A stretch of DNA of 64,000 nucleotides from Micromonospora cathayae (GTDB lineage Bacteria > Actinomycetota > Actinomycetes > Mycobacteriales > Micromonosporaceae), in NCBI RefSeq assembly GCF_028993575.1, contig NZ_CP118615.1, forward strand, positions 4,183,001 through 4,247,000, given 5' to 3'. Each line of letters begins with the position of its first letter. Within the stretch, counting starts at the first letter, position 1. The position numbers and the translations under genes are program-made. The notes beneath the pieces were generated by a model. It saw only the letters and a list, made by a program, of their open reading frames with translations. It ran no database searches and was not told where the DNA came from. Below are positions 9,438-17,331 of the stretch, in pieces.

Positions 9438-10436
9438 GTGTCGCGGACCCGCACCGAACGCCTGGTCAACCTGGTGATCTGCCTGCTCTCCACGCGACGG
9501 TTCCTGACCGCCGCGCAGATCGCCGCGACCGTGCCGGGCTACGAGCACGATCCGGAGGACGTCCGTGACCACGAGGCGTTCCAGCGCAAGTTCGAGCGGG
9601 ACAAGGCCGAGTTGCGGGAGCTGGGGGTGCCGTTGGAGACCGGCACGGCCAGTGTCTTCGACACCGAGCCGGGGTACCGGATCGCGCCCCGGGAGTACGC
9701 GTTGCCCGACATTCCGTTGGAGCCGGACGAGGCCGCCGCGGTGGGCATCGCCGCGCGGCTCTGGCAGCACGCCGGGCTGGCCGCCGCCGCCTCGTCGGGG
9801 CTGGCGAAGCTGCGGGCCGCCGGGGTGGACGTGGACCCGCAGGCCACCCTCGGGTTGGAGCCGATGGTCACCGTCGACCCGGCGTTCGCGCCGCTGACCG
9901 CCGCCGCCCGGGACCGCCGCGTGGTCACCTTCGACTACCGCACCCGGGACGGTGACGCGCCGGCCGCCCGCCGGCTCCAGCCGTGGGGGGTGGTCTGCTG
10001 GCGGGGCCGGTGGTACGTGGTCGGTCACGACCTGGACCGGTCCGCCACCCGCTGTTTCCGGCTGTCCCGGGTGGTGGGCGCGGTCCGGGTGACCGGGCGT
10101 CCCGGCGCGTACACCCCGCCGGAGGGGGTCGACCTGATGAGTCACGTGGCCCGGTTCTCCGGGCCGGTGGAGCGGACCGGCCGGGCCACCGTGCTGGTCG
10201 TTCCCGGTCGGGCCGCCGGGCTGCGCCGGTGGGCGGTGGGCAGCACCAGCGGCCCGGACGGGGACCGGCTGGTGCTGCCGTACGCCGACCCGGAGTCGCT
10301 GGCCGGCCAACTGGTCGGGTACGGCCCGGACGTGCGGGTGCTGGACCCGCCGGAGGTGCGGGACGCGGTCATCCAGCGGTTGAAGGAGATCGCGGCCCGG
10401 CACGACGAGGTCGCGTTGAGCGGAGGTGCCCGGTGA
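9438..10436 (+). CDS. pafB: WYL-domain transcriptional regulator PafB
   Basis: PafB forms, with PafC, the heteromeric WYL-domain activator of the LexA-independent mycobacterial DNA-damage response; the names come from the proteasome accessory factor locus. From the GTG at 9438 the protein has 332 residues: an N-terminal winged helix (RTERLVNLVICLLSTRRFLTA), then a WYL domain with WGVVCWRGRWYVVGHD and a FRLSRVVG strand, and a C-terminal WCX-like extension. An in-frame ATG at 9432 would add two residues but overlaps the promoter context. It overlaps pafC by 4 nt (GTGA), so the two are translationally coupled. Confidence 0.92.
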   Translation: MSRTRTERLVNLVICLLSTRRFLTAAQIAATVPGYEHDPEDVRDHEAFQRKFERDKAELRELGVPLETGTASVFDTEPGYRIAPREYALPDIPLEPDEAAAVGIAARLWQHAGLAAAASSGLAKLRAAGVDVDPQATLGLEPMVTVDPAFAPLTAAARDRRVVTFDYRTRDGDAPAARRLQPWGVVCWRGRWYVVGHDLDRSATRCFRLSRVVGAVRVTGRPGAYTPPEGVDLMSHVARFSGPVERTGRATVLVVPGRAAGLRRWAVGSTSGPDGDRLVLPYADPESLAGQLVGYGPDVRVLDPPEVRDAVIQRLKEIAARHDEVALSGGAR

Positions 10437-11443
10437 CCCGTACCGCCACCCGGCCGGCGGGGTCGCGCGCCTCGGCCGACCGGCTCGCCCGGCTGCTGAA
10501 CCTGGTGCCGTACCTGCTGGCCCGGCCGGGCATCGAGATCGCCGAGGCGGCGGGGGACCTCGGGGTCAGCGAGCGGCAGCTGCGGGAGGACCTGGAGCTG
10601 TTGTGGGTGTGCGGGCTGCCCGGTTACGGCCCGGGTGACCTGATCGACATGGCGTTCGACGGGGACCGGGTCACCATCACCTACGACGCCGGCATCGACC
10701 GGCCGCTGCGGTTGACGCCGGACGAGGCGTTGGCGCTGGTGGTGGCGTTGCGGATGCTGGTGGAGACGCCGGGCGTGGCGAACCGGGAAGCGGTCGAGCG
10801 GGCCCTCGCCAAGATCGAGAACGCGGCGGGTGACCTGGTCGGCGCGCCGGTGGCGGTGCAGCTCGCCGGGGACACCGAGCGGGCGGAGACGTTGCGCGCG
10901 ACGGTGGAGCGGGGCCGGGCGTTGCGGATCACCTACTACACGGCGGCGCGGGACGAGACCACCGAACGCACCATCGACCCGCTGCGGATGCTGTCGGTGG
11001 GTGGCCGGGCGTACGTGGAGGCGTGGTGCCGCCGCGCCGAGGCGGTACGGATGTTCCGCGCGGACCGGATCGACGCGGTCACCGAGCTGGACGAGCCGGC
11101 GGTGGTGCCGCCGCAGGCCCGCGCGCACGACCTGACCGGCGGGGTGTTCCGTCCCGCGCCGGACCTGCCGCTGATCACCCTGCGGATCGGGCGCGGGGAG
11201 CGGTGGATCACCGAGTACTACCCGTGTGAGCGGGTCGAGGCGGGGGAGGGGGACCGGTGGCTGGTGTCGCTGCGGGTCACCGACCTGGGCTGGGCCCGTC
11301 GTTTCGTGCTGGGCCTCGGGCCGGAGGTGACCGTGGTCGCCCCGGCCGAGCTGGCCGAGCAGGTCCGCGCCCAGGCGGTCGCCGCCCTGGACGCGTACGC
11401 GTCGCCGGCCCCCGCGTCGCCGGAGCCGGCCCCGGCCCCGTAG
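10433..11443 (+). CDS. pafC: WYL-domain transcriptional regulator PafC
   Basis: Partner of PafB; 336 residues from the GTG that overlaps the pafB stop. An N-terminal helix-turn-helix (LARLLNLVPYLLARPGIEIAEAA...LGVSERQLREDLELLW) is followed by a WYL domain (RTIDPLRMLSVGGRAYVEAWC, FRADRI) and a WCX-like C-terminal domain. WYL domains are known to sense nucleic acids; in mycobacteria PafBC is reported to respond to single-stranded DNA. A longer frame upstream is antisense-like filler within pafB and is not used. The C-terminus is Ala/Pro rich. Confidence 0.92.
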   Translation: MTRTATRPAGSRASADRLARLLNLVPYLLARPGIEIAEAAGDLGVSERQLREDLELLWVCGLPGYGPGDLIDMAFDGDRVTITYDAGIDRPLRLTPDEALALVVALRMLVETPGVANREAVERALAKIENAAGDLVGAPVAVQLAGDTERAETLRATVERGRALRITYYTAARDETTERTIDPLRMLSVGGRAYVEAWCRRAEAVRMFRADRIDAVTELDEPAVVPPQARAHDLTGGVFRPAPDLPLITLRIGRGERWITEYYPCERVEAGEGDRWLVSLRVTDLGWARRFVLGLGPEVTVVAPAELAEQVRAQAVAALDAYASPAPASPEPAPAP

Positions 11444-11570
11444 TCCGCGACGGTGGGCCCCGGGCGTCGGTGCCGGAGCCGGCGGTGCCGGTCGACGTGA
11501 CGACGGCCCCCGGGGTGTCGGTTTCGGGGCGTCGGCCTCGGCCGCGCGGGCGGGGGAGCCGGCCGGGCAG

Positions 11571-11576
11571 TAGGCT
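11571..11576 (+). promoter_or_regulatory. -10 box of small membrane protein gene
   Basis: TAGGCT lies 7 nt before the GTG at 11584. No Shine-Dalgarno lies between, so the transcript would be leaderless. This supports the GTG start of the following gene. Confidence 0.5.
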
Positions 11577-11583
11577 GACCGCC

Positions 11584-11832
11584 GTGTTGAAGTGGATCCT
11601 GCTCGCGGTGGTGCTCGTCCCGCTGGTCGTGTTCGGCCTGGCCGTCCGGCCGGTGCTGGCCCGGCTGCCCCGGCTGCGGCGGGCCGCGCTGGCCCTGCAG
11701 CGGCGGCAGGAGGAGGCGATGACCCTGGCGGCCACCGCCGAGGTGCTCCAGGAGCGGGCCGAGGTGTTGCAGCGCCAGCTCGCCACCACCCAGGAGCGGC
11801 TCGAGGTGATCAAGGCGCGGCGCGGCGGCTGA
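11584..11832 (+). CDS. Small membrane protein with coiled coil
   Basis: An 82-residue protein. An N-terminal hydrophobic segment ([22 protein letters not shown]) forms one membrane anchor, followed by basic residues and a Gln/Glu-rich amphipathic helix ([25 protein letters not shown]) likely to be a coiled coil in the cytoplasm. It lies between pafC and tatA on the same strand, with its own leaderless promoter. The family is unknown to me. Its size, anchor-plus-coil form and position beside tatA recall Tat accessory proteins, but sequence does not support calling it TatB. Confidence 0.65.
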   Translation: MLKWILLAVVLVPLVVFGLAVRPVLARLPRLRRAALALQRRQEEAMTLAATAEVLQERAEVLQRQLATTQERLEVIKARRGG

Positions 11833-12031
11833 GCAGCGTCCCGGCTCCTCGTCGGTGGCTCGAGAGCTGGGGAAACGGCCGGTCAGGGCGGTTGACGCGA
11901 CACGGCGGGTTGGTCAAGACTTCACCGGCCGGCCCGTACAACCAGCGGACCGGTGGGTGGCGGAACCCCTCGGCGCACGTACGATGGGCTGCGACACACC
12001 ACCCGGACACACAGAGCGACTGGAGCTTCCC

Positions 12032-12391
12032 ATGGGTGCCCTCAAGCCGTGGCACATCGCCGTACTCGTGGTCGTGCTGATCCTGCTCTTCGGTGCGAAG
12101 CGGCTCCCCGACGCGGCCCGCTCGCTGGGCCGTTCGCTGCGGATCATCAAGGCGGAGACGAAGAGCCTGCAGGACGACGACCGCGACCTGGCCGAGAAGG
12201 CGGACGCGCAGGCCGGCTACCAGCCGCTGCCGCCGAACGCCACGCCGGCCCAGCAGGCGCCGTACGCCGGTCAGGCCCAGCAGGCTCCGTACCACCCGGG
12301 GCAGCCGCAGCAGGCCCCGTACCAGGCCGCGCCGCAGCAGCCGGTCGCGCCGCCGGTCATCGACCCGGTGCAGCGCGTCCGCGAGAACTGA
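12032..12391 (+). CDS. tatA: Sec-independent translocase subunit TatA
   Basis: TatA polymerises to form the passage for folded proteins with twin-arginine signal peptides. The 119-residue protein shows the expected layout: a short N-terminal membrane helix ([20 protein letters not shown]), the FGxKRLPD hinge, then an amphipathic helix ([17 protein letters not shown]). The C-terminal half is a Gln/Ala/Pro-Tyr repeat region (QQAPY repeated), longer than usual but typical of actinobacteria. It is followed 18 bp later by tatC. A TACGAT -10-like sequence near 11980 would give a leader of about 45 nt. Confidence 0.95.
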   Translation: MGALKPWHIAVLVVVLILLFGAKRLPDAARSLGRSLRIIKAETKSLQDDDRDLAEKADAQAGYQPLPPNATPAQQAPYAGQAQQAPYHPGQPQQAPYQAAPQQPVAPPVIDPVQRVREN

Positions 12392-12409
12392 CCGGGAGGC
12401 CGGTCCATC

Positions 12410-13360
12410 GTGGCCTTCGGTCTCCGCAAGCGCGGCCCGAGCAAGTTCCAGCAGGCCGCCGACGGTTCGATGACGTTGATCGAGCACGTCCGCGAGCTAC
12501 GTAACCGGCTGTTCCGGGCATCGGTGGCGATCCTGGTGGGGTTCGGTTTCGGGCTCTGGGCCGCCGGCCCGGTGTTGAACCTGCTCCGCAAGCCGTACTG
12601 TGACCTGCCGAAGTTCCAGGAACCGGGGGTCACCTGCGACTTCGTGCAGCTCGGTCCGGCGGACCTGTTCCTGCTCAACCTGAAGATCGGTCTCTGGGTC
12701 GGGCTGATCATCGCCGCTCCGGTCTGGCTCTACCAGCTGTGGGCGTTCATCGCCCCCGGTCTGCACCGGCACGAGCGGCGGTACGCGTACATCTTCACCG
12801 GGCTGGCGGCCCCGCTGTTCGCCGCCGGCGCGGTGCTGGCGTTCTTCGTCACCTCGAAGGGCCTGGAGTTCCTGCTCAACGTGGCGGGCAGCGAGGTCAC
12901 CACGACGTTGGACATCACCCGGTACGTCTCGTTCGTCACGAACCTGATCCTGCTGTTCGGGGTGGCGTTCGAGTTCCCGCTGGTCGTGCTGATGCTCAAC
13001 TTCGTCGGGTTGGCGAGCGGCCGCAAGCTGTTGAGCTGGTGGCGGGTGGCGGTGTTCCTGTTCTTCGCCTTCTCGGCGGTGGTCACCCCCACCCCGGACC
13101 CGTTCGGCATGACCGCCCTGGCGATCTGCCTCTGCCTGCTCTACTTCGCCGCCGTCGGGGTCGCGTTCCTCAACGACAAGCGCAAGGGGCGCGGCAAGGA
13201 GGTCTACGCCGGGATCGCCGACGACGAGGTCTCGCCGCTGGAGTTCGACCGTGACCCGGTGACCGCCGGTGACCGGGTGGAGAGCGCCGCGCCGATCGCC
13301 GGTCCGGAGCCGGTGGCCGCGCCGGCCCCGATCGACCGTCGCTACGACGACATGACCTGA
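12410..13360 (+). CDS. tatC: Sec-independent translocase subunit TatC
   Basis: TatC is the polytopic receptor for twin-arginine signal peptides. The 316-residue protein begins with charged residues and MTLIEHVRELRNRLFRA, the family's N-terminal signature with the signal-binding Glu, and contains about six membrane segments, including FIAPGLHRHERRYAY before the third. It starts with GTG 18 bp after tatA. The extension after about residue 245 is hydrophilic and variable. A terminator-like hairpin follows. One probable Tat substrate is in this window (36117-37103). Confidence 0.96.
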   Translation: MAFGLRKRGPSKFQQAADGSMTLIEHVRELRNRLFRASVAILVGFGFGLWAAGPVLNLLRKPYCDLPKFQEPGVTCDFVQLGPADLFLLNLKIGLWVGLIIAAPVWLYQLWAFIAPGLHRHERRYAYIFTGLAAPLFAAGAVLAFFVTSKGLEFLLNVAGSEVTTTLDITRYVSFVTNLILLFGVAFEFPLVVLMLNFVGLASGRKLLSWWRVAVFLFFAFSAVVTPTPDPFGMTALAICLCLLYFAAVGVAFLNDKRKGRGKEVYAGIADDEVSPLEFDRDPVTAGDRVESAAPIAGPEPVAAPAPIDRRYDDMT

Positions 13361-13380
13361 CCCGTCCGGGTCGATCGACA

Positions 13381-13411
13381 CGACGCCGCTCCCGTTCCGG
13401 GGGCGGCGTCG
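13381..13411 (+). terminator. Hairpin after tatC
   Basis: A 13-bp stem (13381-13393 with 13399-13411) with one wobble and a 5-nt loop lies 20 bp after the tatC stop. There is no T-tract. It probably ends the tatAC transcript. Confidence 0.55.
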
Positions 13412-13416
13412 TCGTC

Positions 13417-13580
13417 GTTCACCGGCAGGGGACCGGCTCAGGTCGGCGTGGTCACCGTTCCCCGGGCTCGATCCGGCGTCGTTACCTTTCCCGGGCTCGG
13501 TCCGGCGTCGTCGCGGTTCCCGGCTCGGGCCGGCGTCGTCGCCGTTCCCGGCAGGGGACCGGCTCGGGCCGGCGTCGTTG
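13417..13580. repeat. Imperfect tandem repeat, about five units
   Basis: Between tatC and the glucanase gene, a GC-rich unit containing GGCTCGGxCCGGCGTCGTCG and (C)GTTCCC recurs about five times at 28-40 bp spacing, with a GGCAGGGGACC variant at both ends. With the hairpin before it and the promoter after it, this fills the 330-bp gap 13361-13690. No coding signal is seen in it. Confidence 0.6.
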
Positions 13581-13600
13581 CCCTCCGCCACCAGGTGGAA

Positions 13601-13643
13601 TTGACAGGCGCTCATGTCTCACGGATGCTGAGAGAGCGCTCTC
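13601..13643 (+). promoter_or_regulatory. Glucanase promoter with LacI-type operator
   Basis: TTGACA at 13601-13606 and GATGCT at 13624-13629 form a -35/-10 pair with a 17-bp spacer. A perfect 12-bp palindrome, GAGAGCGCTCTC (13632-13643), covers the expected transcription start. Its GAGCGCTC core is that of actinobacterial LacI-family sugar-regulator operators (CebR-type). Repression relieved by a beta-glucan oligosaccharide is the likely logic, by inference. Confidence 0.6.
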
Positions 13644-13690
13644 ACGGGTCCGTCCCGGCCCGTCGCGTCCCCCAACTGGAGGCCCGACCG

Positions 13691-15442
13691 ATGAGCATCC
13701 GTTCCCGATGGTGGGCAGCGCTGGCCGCGCTCGCCCTGGCCGGCACCGGCTCGGTGCTGGCCGTCACCCCGCAGGCCGGCGCGGTCGGCCCCGACCTGCT
13801 GCCGCTCACCGTCACCAACCAGACCGGCCGGGCCGACGCCGTCCACCTGTACGTGCTCGGCACCAACCTGACCACCGGCCGCCTCGGCTACGTCAACGCG
13901 GCCGGTACCTTCACCCCGTGGCCGCCCGGCGGCTCACCGCCCACCCCGGCACCGGACGTGTCCATTCCCGGCCCGGCCAACGGCGGCACCACCACCCTGC
14001 GCATCCCGCGTAACCTCTCCGGCCGGGTCTACCTGGCCCTGGGCCAGAAAATCAGCTTCGCGCTGACCCCGGACGGGCTGGTCCAACCCGCGCCCTGGGC
14101 GGCCGGTGACCCCAACCGGGACGTGCTGTTCGACTGGTCCGAGTTCACGTACAACGACGCCGGGCTCTGGCTCAACAGCTCCCAGGTGGACATGTTCGCC
14201 GTGCCGCACGCGGTCACCGTCACCGGCGGCGACGGCGTCACCCGCCGTACCGGGGACCTGCGCGCCGGCGGCCGGGACGCGGTCATCGGCGCGGTCCGCG
14301 CCCAGCCGGGCTGGTCCGGCCTGGTGCACACCCGCGCCGACGGCACCGTGCTGCGGGTCCTCGCCCCCGGCAAGGCCGCCGACGCCGGCCTGTTCAGCCG
14401 CACCTACCTGGACCCGTACATCGCGTCGGCGTGGAACGCCTACACCACCCGGACGTTGACCGTGGTGCCGTTCACCGACCGGCCCGACGTGCGGTACCTC
14501 GGCCGTACCTCGGGCACCGTCATGACCTTCACCGACACCGCCGGCCGGCAGGTCGCCTCGTTCAACCGGCCGTCCAGCGCCGACGTGTGGGGCTGCGACG
14601 GGGCCCTGCACGCCCCCAACGACCAGGTGGTCGGGCCGATCGCCCGGACCCTGTGCGCCGCCCTGCACCGCTCCACCCTCGGCACCCTCGACGTGCAGCC
14701 CAGCGGCGGTCCGGCCGACTTCTACCGGGGCGACATCACCAACCACTACTCCCGGATCGTCCACCAGAACATGGTCGACGGTAAGGCGTACGGGTTCGCC
14801 TTCGACGACGTGCTGGCCCAGGAGTCGCTGGTGCACCACGGCGACCCGCGCGGCGCCGGGATCGTCCTCACCCCGTTCGGCGCGGGCGGCCCGGTGCCGT
14901 CGCCCACCCCGACGGCCACCGCCAGCCCCACCGCCCCGCCGTCGCCCACCCCGACCACCCCGACCGAGCCATGGCGGGCCACCCGGTACCTGCAGAGCGG
15001 CGGTGGGCTCGCCGGCAGCGCCGCAACGGCCGGCAGCGTCACCCTGGCGGCGGCCGGCGGCAACCACGACGGCACCCCCACCAACCCGCAGGTGTTCACC
15101 GCCCGTGGGCTGCACGCCCGCTACCAGGGCGGAGCCACCACGTTCCAGCTCGCCGTCGACGCCGCCACCGCCGTCGGCAACGGGGTGCAGGCCCGGGTGT
15201 CGTACGACCTGACCGGCGACGGCACGTACGACCGGGTGGAGACGTACCACTACTTCGCCACCGACCCGGTTCCCGGCTTCGAGACGTACCGGCACACCCA
15301 GGGGCTCCGGTCGGCCACCGGCACCCTGGGGAACCTGGTCGGCGGCACGGTACGGGTGGAGGTGTGGAACGCCATCGGCGGCGCGGCCAGCACCGTCGGC
15401 GTCGGTGACCGCTCCACGGTCACCCTCCCGTACGCCGGCTGA
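13691..15442 (+). CDS. Secreted GH64 beta-1,3-glucanase with C-terminal binding domain
   Basis: A 583-residue secreted enzyme. A signal peptide occupies about residues 1-35 (SRWWAALAALALAGTGSVLA, cleavage near AGA). The GH64 catalytic domain (about 38-405; FDWSEFTYND, NSSQVDMFAVP, DVWGCDGAL, FYRGDITNHYSRIVH) is typical of laminaripentaose-producing beta-1,3-glucanases. A Pro/Thr linker (about 410-435) joins a C-terminal domain (about 437-583) resembling the CBM56-type modules often fused to GH64. The start is ATG 13691, with GGAGG 8 nt upstream. The promoter carries a LacI-type operator. It would degrade fungal or algal beta-1,3-glucan outside the cell. Confidence 0.88.
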   Translation: MSIRSRWWAALAALALAGTGSVLAVTPQAGAVGPDLLPLTVTNQTGRADAVHLYVLGTNLTTGRLGYVNAAGTFTPWPPGGSPPTPAPDVSIPGPANGGTTTLRIPRNLSGRVYLALGQKISFALTPDGLVQPAPWAAGDPNRDVLFDWSEFTYNDAGLWLNSSQVDMFAVPHAVTVTGGDGVTRRTGDLRAGGRDAVIGAVRAQPGWSGLVHTRADGTVLRVLAPGKAADAGLFSRTYLDPYIASAWNAYTTRTLTVVPFTDRPDVRYLGRTSGTVMTFTDTAGRQVASFNRPSSADVWGCDGALHAPNDQVVGPIARTLCAALHRSTLGTLDVQPSGGPADFYRGDITNHYSRIVHQNMVDGKAYGFAFDDVLAQESLVHHGDPRGAGIVLTPFGAGGPVPSPTPTATASPTAPPSPTPTTPTEPWRATRYLQSGGGLAGSAATAGSVTLAAAGGNHDGTPTNPQVFTARGLHARYQGGATTFQLAVDAATAVGNGVQARVSYDLTGDGTYDRVETYHYFATDPVPGFETYRHTQGLRSATGTLGNLVGGTVRVEVWNAIGGAASTVGVGDRSTVTLPYAG

Positions 15443-15473
15443 CCACGGGACAGCCGGCCGGCACCCGGTCGGC

Positions 15474-15479
15474 TAGCGT
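15474..15479 (+). promoter_or_regulatory. Lipid-kinase gene -10 box, leaderless start
   Basis: TAGCGT lies 7 nt before the GTG at 15487. The earlier in-frame GTG at 15478 overlaps this box and would not be transcribed, so 15487 is preferred. Confidence 0.5.
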
Positions 15480-15486
15480 GCTCGCC

Positions 15487-16416
15487 GTGACCGCGCACGA
15501 TCACCCGCCCGCCCCGCCGCCCGACGCCCCGGTGGCCGTCCTGGCCAACCCGACCGCCGGGCGGGGGCGGCACCGGGACGTGCTGCCCCGGCTGCTGGAC
15601 CGGCTCGGCACGGCCGACCGGCCGGTCCGGCTGCTCGGGGCGACCACCCCGGAGCAGGCCGAGGCGGCCTGCCGGACGGCGGTCGCCGACGGCGCGGCGG
15701 CGGTGCTGACCGTCGGCGGCGACGGCACCGTGCACCGGGCGGTGCAGGCGGTCGCCGGCACCGTGGTCGGTTTCGGGCCGGTGCCCGCCGGCACCGGCAA
15801 CGACTTCGCCGCCGACACCGGCTTCCCGGCCGACCCGCTCGCCGCCATCGAGGTGATCGTGGCGGCGCTGCGGGCCGGCCGGAGCCGCCCGGTGGACCTG
15901 GCCCGGATGACCGGCGCCGACGGCACGGTCCGCTGGTACGGGGCCGTCCTGGCGGCCGGCTTCGACGCCGTCGTCAACGAGCGGGCCAACCGGATGCGCT
16001 GGCCGCGCGGCCCCCGCCGGTACGACCTGGCCATCGTGGCGGAGCTGGCCCGGCTGCGGCCCCGCCGGTACACGCTGCGGCTGGACGGCGAACCGCAGGA
16101 GGTCGACGCGGTACTGGTCGCGGTGGGCAACACCGCCAGCTACGGCGGCGGCATGCGGATCTGCCCGGACGCGGACCCCACCGACGGGCTGCTCGACGTG
16201 GTGGTCGGTGGGCGGTTCGACCGGCGCACCCTGATGCGGGTGAAGCCGCACATCTACCGGGGCAGCCACGTCCGGCACCCGCTGGTGCGCAGCTACCGGG
16301 CCCGGACCGTGGAGCTGGCCGCCGAGGGCATCACCACGTACGCCGACGGGGAGCGGTCGCTGCCGCTACCGGTGACCGTCACCGCCGTACCGGCCGCGCT
16401 GCGCCTGCTGCGCTGA
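15487..16416 (+). CDS. Diacylglycerol kinase-family lipid kinase
   Basis: A 309-residue cytoplasmic or membrane-associated kinase of the DAGK catalytic family (YegS/DgkB-like), which phosphorylates diacylglycerol or a related lipid. The N-terminal NPTAGRG loop, the nucleotide-binding VGGDGTVHRAV and the PAGTGNDFA motif are all intact. The C-terminal half (DAVLVAVGNTASYGGGMRICPDADPTDGLLDVV) is the lipid-binding beta-sandwich. It is alone on the strand between the glucanase and the convergent HAD gene. The substrate is not resolved from sequence. Confidence 0.88.
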   Translation: MTAHDHPPAPPPDAPVAVLANPTAGRGRHRDVLPRLLDRLGTADRPVRLLGATTPEQAEAACRTAVADGAAAVLTVGGDGTVHRAVQAVAGTVVGFGPVPAGTGNDFAADTGFPADPLAAIEVIVAALRAGRSRPVDLARMTGADGTVRWYGAVLAAGFDAVVNERANRMRWPRGPRRYDLAIVAELARLRPRRYTLRLDGEPQEVDAVLVAVGNTASYGGGMRICPDADPTDGLLDVVVGGRFDRRTLMRVKPHIYRGSHVRHPLVRSYRARTVELAAEGITTYADGERSLPLPVTVTAVPAALRLLR

Positions 16417-16486
16417 CCCGCCACCACCGGGAGCGCCGGGCCGGTCAGCCTGGCGTGCCCTGCCAGCCCGGCCGGTCGGCACCGGG

Positions 16487-17245
16487 TCAGGCGCGGACCA
16501 CCAGGTCGAGGACCGCGCCGAGACCGTTCGGCTTGCCGGCGTCGGCGGCCGGCAGCACCAGCACCGCACAGCCGGCGTTGACCGCTCCCGCGTCGGCAGG
16601 GGTGTCGCCGACCATCAGGCTCCGCTCCGGGTCGACGCCGAGCATCCCGCAGGCGCGCAGGAAGATCCCCTGGTCCGGCTTGCACCGGCCCACCTCGTAG
16701 GAGAGGACGAAGGCGTCCACCAGTCCGGTCAGCCCCCAGGCGTCGAAGAGCGGTCGCAGGTCGAAACCGATGTTGCTGACCACCGCCACCTTCACCCCGG
16801 CCGCCCGGAGCGCCGTCAGGGTGGGCGCGGTGTCCGGGTACGGCACCCAGCCGTCCGGACCCAGCACCCGCTCGTAGAGGGCGTCCGCGAAGCCGTCGAT
16901 GCCGGCCTCCACGGTGCCGGCCAGACCGGTGTACGCGGCCCGGTGCGCGTGCGGGTAGAGGTCACGGTCGGCCCACACCTCGGCCAGCCGGGGCGGCACC
17001 CGGTGCGGCAGCGGCCCACCGGCCCGCCCGGCGGTGAGCAGCCGGTCGGCCAGGATCGTGGCCCGCATCCGTTCCAGGGTCACCCCGCAGCTCGCCGCGG
17101 CGGCCAGCACCCACTCCCGGGCGTCCTCCACCTGCGCCAGGGTGCCGTGGAAGTCGAACAGGACGGCCTCGACCCGGCGTCGGGGCACCGCCTGCGGGTC
17201 GGTGGCGTGGGCGCGGGGGTCGGGCGCATGGGCATGATCCGGCAC
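16487..17245 (-). CDS. HAD-superfamily hydrolase
   Basis: A phosphatase-like haloacid dehalogenase hydrolase. Motif I DFHGTL carries the nucleophile Asp (the usual +2 acid Asp is replaced by His), motif II is VVSNIG, motif III Lys is in RCKPDQGIF, and motif IV is VGDTPADAG. A helical cap lies between motifs I and II, so subfamily I. An upstream GTG at 17254 overlaps the -10 box TAGGGT (17253-17258). The GTG at 17245, 7 nt after that box, fits a leaderless start and is used here (252 residues). The DxH variant of motif I is unusual and could alter hydrolysis. It is divergent from helY; the substrate is unknown. Confidence 0.82.
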   Translation of the reverse strand: MPDHAHAPDPRAHATDPQAVPRRRVEAVLFDFHGTLAQVEDAREWVLAAAASCGVTLERMRATILADRLLTAGRAGGPLPHRVPPRLAEVWADRDLYPHAHRAAYTGLAGTVEAGIDGFADALYERVLGPDGWVPYPDTAPTLTALRAAGVKVAVVSNIGFDLRPLFDAWGLTGLVDAFVLSYEVGRCKPDQGIFLRACGMLGVDPERSLMVGDTPADAGAVNAGCAVLVLPAADAGKPNGLGAVLDLVVRA

Positions 17246-17318
17246 GCCGTGCACCCTACCGACCGGCCCGCGGCGGCCTGCGGGACGGCCTTGCCGGGTG
17301 CCCCGGGCGGCGACGCAT

Positions 17319-17324
17319 TAATCT
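17319..17324 (+). promoter_or_regulatory. helY -10 box, leaderless start
   Basis: TAATCT lies 7 nt before the helY ATG at 17332 with no Shine-Dalgarno between them. Confidence 0.5.
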
Positions 17325-17331
17325 TGGTGGC

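Noticed and set aside
11584..11832. Small anchor-plus-coiled-coil protein before tatA considered as TatB.
   Set aside because: It lacks the Gly-Pro hinge and FGxxE pattern of TatB.
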